From Deltaproteobacteria bacterium UBA5329 (GTDB lineage: Bacteria; Desulfobacterota; Syntrophorhabdia; Syntrophorhabdales; Syntrophorhabdaceae), in assembly GCA_002408185.1 (NCBI GenBank), contig DHQV01000039.1, positions 1 through 18,877 on the forward strand: DNA of 18,877 nt, written 5' to 3'. A program made the position numbers and the translations under genes. Under the pieces are notes generated by a model that saw only the letters and a list, made by a program, of their open reading frames with translations, did no database searches and was not told where the DNA came from. Shown piece after piece: positions 14,955-18,877 of this stretch. Position 1 is the stretch's first letter, and each line of letters begins with the position of its first letter.

Positions 14955-16175
14955 ATGAAAAGAAGAGAAATAACCCTTGGGTTGAAAGAGGCCTTGCGCC
15001 TGGTGCTTGAAACCATACGACCCCTGCCAGCCGAGAAGGTCTCCCTCGTTGCAAGTATAGGCCGCGTTGCCGCCCGGGACCTCTACGCGCTTGTTGATTC
15101 TCCCTCGACGGACGTCTCCCGCAAAGACGGTTACGCGGTTTCAAGCCGGGATGTGGCCCATGCCACGGATGCATACCCAGCGCGCCTTAAACTCCTGGGT
15201 TCCGCGACTGCAGGCGGCCCGCGGGGCGCGCGGATCACGCCAGGTACAACGGTGAGAGTACTGACAGGGGCCAGTGTGCCCGTTGGCGCTGACGTTATTA
15301 TAGCCGAAGAATACGCGCAACGATCAGGCCAGGATGTGTTGATAGGGGACCCGTCGGGAAGCGAGGTCAACATACTCCCCCGCGGAGGAGACGTGGCGAA
15401 AGGTGCGCATATCCTCGAGCCAGGCTCCCGGATCCTGCCCGCCGCGGCAGGCCTTCTCGCCGCAGCGGGGCATAGCGTCATCCCCGTTTTTAAAAACCCC
15501 GTCACGGGGATCATCGGAACCGGCGACGAGTTGGTCGAGCCGGGAAAGCCCCTTACGGATGGCGGCCTGTACGCGAGCAATGTCGTCACCCTGGCCGGAT
15601 GGTGTAACAAATACGGGATGGGCCGCCGCACGAAAATAGTCAAGGATGACTACGACGCCATCCTCGACGCCATCACCGAGTTTGCCCTGGAAACAGATGC
15701 CTTGATAACGAGCGGCGGGGCCTGGACGGGAGACCGCGATCTGGTGGCGCAAGTTCTTGAAAACCTGGGATGGAAGATGATATTCCACCGAATTCGAATG
15801 GGGCCCGGAAAGGCAGTCGGTTTTGGCACCCTGGACGGTAAACCCGTGTTCATCCTGCCTGGCGGACCGCCTTCCAATCTGATGGGCTTTCTGCAGATCG
15901 CGCTACCGGGCCTGCTTGCTCTGTGCGGCAGCCCGAATACCGGTCTGCCCGCAACTAACGCCAGACTCGCTGCCGATATTGTCGGGGGCAATGTAGAGTG
16001 GACCGATCTGTTCTTCGGTACACTTAAACCAGATGAAGAACTGCCCCTATTCCATCCGATGGAAAAACGCACTCGCCTCTCTTCCATAACCAACGCCACG
16101 GCAATTGCTGCAATACCCGAAGGATCGGATCACCTCCAAAAAGGGTCTATAATCACCGTTCAATTATTGACGTAG
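14955..16175 (+). CDS. moeA: Molybdopterin molybdenumtransferase MoeA-like protein
   Basis: A 406-residue MoeA-family protein of normal length. MoeA inserts molybdate or tungstate into adenylylated molybdopterin to make the mature metal cofactor. Seen are the N-terminal SRKDGYAV (56-63), IIGTGDELVEPG (186-197), TSGGAWTGDRD (252-262) and FILPGGPPSN (299-308). These depart from the usual MDGYA, SGGVSVGD and LPGNPVS, marking a divergent branch. The ATG at 14955 is the only credible start since earlier codons overlap the HesB gene; its ribosome site (TAAGGG) is distant and weak, so it may be translated by coupling. With a tungsten enzyme (BamB) in the same window, W insertion is a reasonable inference, not shown. 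Convergent with the MBL gene; the 39-bp gap has no visible terminator. Confidence 0.85.
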   Translation: MKRREITLGLKEALRLVLETIRPLPAEKVSLVASIGRVAARDLYALVDSPSTDVSRKDGYAVSSRDVAHATDAYPARLKLLGSATAGGPRGARITPGTTVRVLTGASVPVGADVIIAEEYAQRSGQDVLIGDPSGSEVNILPRGGDVAKGAHILEPGSRILPAAAGLLAAAGHSVIPVFKNPVTGIIGTGDELVEPGKPLTDGGLYASNVVTLAGWCNKYGMGRRTKIVKDDYDAILDAITEFALETDALITSGGAWTGDRDLVAQVLENLGWKMIFHRIRMGPGKAVGFGTLDGKPVFILPGGPPSNLMGFLQIALPGLLALCGSPNTGLPATNARLAADIVGGNVEWTDLFFGTLKPDEELPLFHPMEKRTRLSSITNATAIAAIPEGSDHLQKGSIITVQLLT

Positions 16176-16214
16176 TAACGAGGAATTTCTTGTTCTCCGG
16201 GGCAGTCATATCTT

Positions 16215-16928
16215 TTATTCCGGTTTTCTCAAGAATTGACCGGTGTGATTGGGGCAAATAAGGTCTGTCGCCTTCAAAAGACGTCGCATGCTATTGTAAG
16301 CATTGACCGGGTTTTCGTGATAAGCGGGTATAATAAAACCCTTTTCCCCTGTAAAGTTTTCCGAAATGCAACAAAAACCGGTCAATGCTGCCTTCCCTGC
16401 TTCAGTATCGATTATAACGGCCTGACAGCCCGGTGAGTGGCCGGGGACAGACATGATGTCCAATCCCGGCAGGATATTTAAGTCTCCGTCAATGAGCTCA
16501 AATTTTTCATTTTCGAAGTATGACCGGACATACGAACTCTGCATAAAGGGGTGGGGATTCAGGGCGTACTCCCACTCTTTTCGCTGCAAATATTTTGTGA
16601 TCCCTTTGAACTGTGGCATTAATGCACAATGATCATAGTGAAGATGCGTCTGAATAACGAAGTCTATGTTATCGAGTGAATAATCGTATTTTATAAACGA
16701 TTCCGATAGACTGTCCATCCCAAGAAATTCATAAACGGATGACCTGGAATACTTCTCAAGATCCGTCCCGGTATCGACCATGATCGTGTAATCCTTGTTC
16801 CTTACCAGAAATATCCCGTAAAAGACCGTCGTGTCCTCTTCATAAAAAGATAAATAGGTATATAAGGCCTTGGGGCGTTTCCCCTCACCCAGTTTGATCG
16901 GAGTTATCGTAAATTTATCACTGCTCAA
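16215..16928 (-). CDS. Metallo-beta-lactamase-fold hydrolase, AHL-lactonase-like
   Basis: About 237 residues of the MBL superfamily. The zinc motif THLHYDH (His95, His97, Asp99, His100), the PGHSPG His164 and a late His228 in CPNHTG are present. The position normally holding the metal-bridging Asp (ALTGD) reads ALTGFCC, so that ligand is replaced by Phe185-Cys-Cys. Family relatives cleave lactones or thioesters; this protein's substrate is unknown. The best start is TTG 16928, with GGAGG exactly 6 nt upstream. An in-frame ATG at 16946 would add six residues but has no good site and would contain the Shine-Dalgarno within its coding sequence. No signal peptide; cytoplasmic. Divergent from the PII-like gene over about 215 bp. 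Confidence 0.75.
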   Translation of the reverse strand: MSSDKFTITPIKLGEGKRPKALYTYLSFYEEDTTVFYGIFLVRNKDYTIMVDTGTDLEKYSRSSVYEFLGMDSLSESFIKYDYSLDNIDFVIQTHLHYDHCALMPQFKGITKYLQRKEWEYALNPHPFMQSSYVRSYFENEKFELIDGDLNILPGLDIMSVPGHSPGCQAVIIDTEAGKAALTGFCCISENFTGEKGFIIPAYHENPVNAYNSMRRLLKATDLICPNHTGQFLRKPE

Positions 16929-17104
16929 GTGTTTCCTCCAGGTCATTCTTTCACAGAATATTAAAATATCGTTGGATATATGGCAATGGTGAAATCATTC
17001 GTACACCCTCTTTCCGCTCAATTCTCCGGTACCCCGGGATCCCTGCAATGGTTGCCTTTTGAATATGATTTGAAATAATCTAAGGAATGGGGAATTGTGC
17101 ATTC

Positions 17105-17120
17105 AATGTTTGAGAACATT
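17105..17120. repeat. Short inverted repeat upstream of the PII-like gene
   Basis: AATGTT-TGAG-AACATT, a perfect 6-bp-arm inverted repeat, lies 23 bp before the PII-like start and overlaps the flanking GGAATG/CATTCC pair (17085-17122). It could be an operator or leader hairpin for either divergent gene; short enough to be chance. Confidence 0.3.
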
Positions 17121-17143
17121 CCTTTCCACGGGAGGGTGGTACT

Positions 17144-17392
17144 ATGAAAATGCTCTTTGTCGCTCACGACGATTATTTCGACATCACAGATACGTTTGTC
17201 CGGGCCGGCTGTCAATCCTACCTGAAACTATACAAAGGAACGAGGCCGTCCGGCGAGGCCAATGCTTTGTTCGTGCCCATTCCCGATGAGGAGCTTCCCA
17301 ACCTTCTTAAGGTCCTAGGGGAGCTGAAAGCACAGTATCCTACGATCGGTTTAAGGGCGTTCACTTTTTCGCTGGAAGAATGCGTCTTCTAG
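17144..17392 (+). CDS. Small PII-like / transporter-associated protein
   Basis: An 82-residue protein beginning MKMLFVAHDDYFDITD, with a KLYKGTRPSGEAN loop and a C-terminal LKAQYPTIGLRAFTFSLEE strand. The pattern resembles the small ferredoxin-fold, PII-like proteins annotated as PG0541 family transporter-associated proteins, which usually sit next to RND efflux genes. No such transporter is in view, so here it is an orphan. The ATG has GGAGG 8 nt upstream, which makes it a solid gene. It has no membrane segment and is probably a cytoplasmic regulator binding a small ligand, but the ligand is unknown. It converges on the second amidohydrolase gene with about 71 bp between stops. Confidence 0.6.
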   Translation: MKMLFVAHDDYFDITDTFVRAGCQSYLKLYKGTRPSGEANALFVPIPDEELPNLLKVLGELKAQYPTIGLRAFTFSLEECVF

Positions 17393-17463
17393 CCGGCCAG
17401 GTTCACCCCCCGGAGAGCGTGCCCCGGACAACCATCGAGGAATTAAAACAACAAATGGGCAAC

Positions 17464-18312
17464 TCAGGCCTCAGGGTGATAGATGTCCTTCTCCAATCCC
17501 AAAAGCCTCGCTGCATTGGAAAAACAGATCTTTTCCTTGTCGCTTTCTGTCAGATACGGCAATTGCAGCAGAAACTGAAGCTCTTCACCCTGGTCTGTCC
17601 ATGGACTGTCCGACGCGAACAGCAAACGCTCTGCCGGATGTTCCCTGAGGAAGCGTTCCCGGAATATCCCGGGCATCTTGCGCAGTACAAAGGACGTGTC
17701 CATATAGATGTCCCGGCCCAGTAGATGTGCCGCCGTCTCCTCGTACGCATCTTCCCCGCCCAGGTGGGCGACGACGATGCGGAGTTCCGGAACGGCCCGG
17801 TGAACCACGGCCAGGCGTTTCGGCGTTCCATGGACCGGGTGGGGAAGCCCCCGGTCGACCCCGGCATGAAAGAGAATGAACATGCCTTCTGCGGCCACCC
17901 TCTCATACAAAGGGTACATCCGGGGATCGTCAACGAAGAAATCCTGATAATCAGGGTGAAATTTAAAGCCTCGAAATCCTTGTTCCTTTAGCGATCGCAT
18001 CTGCTCGGGGCTTAATGGGTCGGCTGGATGCATGGCGGCCATTGCCTCGATACCCGGCTGCCGGATGCCTGTTAACCACCGTTGAATGGATGCGACCTGT
18101 TCCGGCTTTGTCGGTACGGCCGCCACCACGGAAAGATTGATCCCGGCAGCCGTCATGGACCTTTTCAGTCCCTTAAGGGTGCCGTCCGTATAGGCGTCGA
18201 TCGCCGCCCGTTGACGAACTGCCGAAACCGTGCTGTGGGCTAAGCGATCAGGATAAATGTGGGTATGGAAATCGATCCTCACGGTGCGATTTCTATACGC
18301 CATTCCACTCAT
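17464..18312 (-). CDS. Amidohydrolase-2 family metal-dependent hydrolase (ACMSD-like)
   Basis: A 282-residue TIM-barrel protein with a full metal set: RIDFHTH (His16, His18), FKFHP (Lys117), LFHAG (His149), VAHLGG (His183) and FASDSPW (Asp235). The family removes carboxyl groups or hydrolyses ring products with Zn or Mn; the substrate is unknown. It is the second member of this family in the window, without the GNAT extension of the first. ATG 18312 is used; ATG 18303 and GTG 18282 (V-R-I-D-F) remain possible as none has a strong ribosome site. The frame is open back to 18468 but that part overlaps the YkgJ gene and is not conserved-looking. It starts 46 bp after the YkgJ stop on the same strand, so they may be co-transcribed. 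Confidence 0.8.
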   Translation of the reverse strand: MSGMAYRNRTVRIDFHTHIYPDRLAHSTVSAVRQRAAIDAYTDGTLKGLKRSMTAAGINLSVVAAVPTKPEQVASIQRWLTGIRQPGIEAMAAMHPADPLSPEQMRSLKEQGFRGFKFHPDYQDFFVDDPRMYPLYERVAAEGMFILFHAGVDRGLPHPVHGTPKRLAVVHRAVPELRIVVAHLGGEDAYEETAAHLLGRDIYMDTSFVLRKMPGIFRERFLREHPAERLLFASDSPWTDQGEELQFLLQLPYLTESDKEKICFSNAARLLGLEKDIYHPEA

Positions 18313-18358
18313 CTTTTCAAGGCATAAACACGATGAAGAGATCCGGGGAACTATGAGT

Positions 18359-18703
18359 TCATCGAAACTTGCTATGATATTGAGGGCACAGGCCTGATGA
18401 CCCGGGAACATAGCTACGGCATACCTTCGTGCGTGTTTCGTAGATCTCGCAGGATGCAGATGAACCATACCATTTTAGGTAAACACAGCTCATCCGGCAG
18501 GTCTTTATGTTTGACCCGAACCTGTTGATCACCCTGCCGCCCGACCATGCGACATCATTGGCGCGCACGTGCTCAATAATATCATGGCGTTCCTCTTTTT
18601 CCCATCGCCGAACATCCTCGAGAGAAACATAGGCGGACACATCCACATGGCAACAGTTGCCGCATCGACGACAGGCAATATCTCTATGCTCTTCACCGTT
18701 CAT
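18359..18703 (-). CDS. YkgJ-family cysteine-cluster protein
   Basis: A 114-residue YkgJ (Fe/Zn-chelating cysteine-cluster) protein. The N-terminal CRRCGNCC (Cys11, 14, 17, 18) is followed by Cys69, Cys73, Cys85 (SCEIYETR), Cys95 (VCRSYVPGSS) and Cys106 (LCPQ), the usual order of the family. It presumably binds zinc or an iron-sulfur centre; its biological role is not established. Complete and of normal size. The ATG at 18703 has only a weak ribosome site. It precedes the second amidohydrolase by 46 bp. Confidence 0.8.
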   Translation of the reverse strand: MNGEEHRDIACRRCGNCCHVDVSAYVSLEDVRRWEKEERHDIIEHVRANDVAWSGGRVINRFGSNIKTCRMSCVYLKWYGSSASCEIYETRTKVCRSYVPGSSGLCPQYHSKFR

Positions 18704-18721
18704 TTATCAAGCCAAGCCTTC

Positions 18722-18751
18722 ATTATACGCCGTGAGACAAGGTGCGCACAA
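18722..18751 (-). promoter_or_regulatory. Candidate promoter for ykgJ-like gene
   Basis: On the minus strand TTGTGC (18751-18746), an 18-nt spacer, then a perfect TATAAT (18727-18722), only 18 nt before the YkgJ ATG, which would give a very short leader. Upstream, 18789-18802 is the perfect 14-bp palindrome TCAGCCCGGGCTGA, a possible operator. The rest of 18704-18877 shows no gene. Confidence 0.35.
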
Positions 18752-18877
18752 GGGCGAAAGGGAGGGTAACCGGCCGGAATGCGCAGGGTCAGCCCGGGCT
18801 GATACATGAGCTTTGGCCGGTATCCGGTTTTATGCTACATTTAGGTATAAATACTCAGTACTGTCCGGTAAAACTTA

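Noticed and set aside
15131..15643. 170-codon minus-strand ORF opposite moeA
   Set aside because: Proline/serine/arginine-rich antisense frame in GC-rich coding DNA, with moeA motifs on the other strand.
17380..17724. 114-codon plus-strand ORF overlapping the PII-like stop and second amidohydrolase
   Set aside because: Mostly antisense to the amidohydrolase, no ribosome site, no recognised features.

Overview
The window reads as part of the chromosome of an anaerobic, tungsten-using bacterium, most likely a Deltaproteobacterium (Desulfobacterota) of the Syntrophus/Syntrophorhabdus/Geobacter type. The strongest pointer is a BamB-like tungsten aldehyde-oxidoreductase-family protein followed by a 12-cysteine ferredoxin-like BamC-type subunit. 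This pair belongs to the class II (ATP-independent) benzoyl-CoA reductase found in strictly anaerobic aromatic degraders. A molybdenum/tungsten cofactor gene (moeA-like), several Fe-S or cysteine-rich proteins and two ACMSD-type amidohydrolases fit this setting. The taxon is inferred from gene content, not proven.

Layout. Positions 1-2548 (minus): bamB, then bamC, which runs off the left edge. A good sigma70-type promoter with a palindrome over its -35 box lies upstream of bamB, followed by an AT-rich spacer holding a 21-bp inverted repeat. Positions 2856-5509 (minus): an amidohydrolase fused to a GNAT acetyltransferase, and an unrecognised alpha/alpha-toroid-like protein. Positions 5754-6666 (plus): a papain-family (C1) protease gene broken by at least four single-base indels. 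Positions 6718-8436 (minus): a DUF885 putative metallopeptidase. Positions 8584-10603 (plus): a small alpha/beta hydrolase and a polytopic membrane protein made of two homologous halves. Positions 10639-11591 (plus): a 27-codon N-terminal relic resembling an NADH:flavin oxidoreductase, then a short-chain dehydrogenase. Positions 11613-14239 (minus): an MFS transporter and a pyridine nucleotide-disulfide (MerA/Lpd-like) flavoprotein. Positions 14566-16175 (plus): a HesB/IscA-like protein with an altered cysteine pattern and a divergent MoeA. Positions 16215-16928 (minus): a metallo-beta-lactamase-fold hydrolase. Positions 17144-17392 (plus): a small PII-like protein. Positions 17464-18703 (minus): a YkgJ-type cysteine-cluster protein and a second amidohydrolase.

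How it fits together. The bamBC pair would be the electron-bifurcating or electron-input and catalytic part of dearomatisation. MoeA could insert W (or Mo) into the pyranopterin of BamB, and the HesB-like protein may serve Fe-S handling. The remaining genes look like a mixed accessory neighbourhood of hydrolases, oxidoreductases and transport. Frequent strand switches mean it is a set of short units, not one operon. I saw no rRNA, tRNA, CRISPR array, intact transposase or phage genes. No clear new multi-gene system emerges; the most unusual single items are the amidohydrolase-GNAT fusion, the toroid-like unknown, the duplicated membrane protein, the atypical HesB protein and the broken protease.
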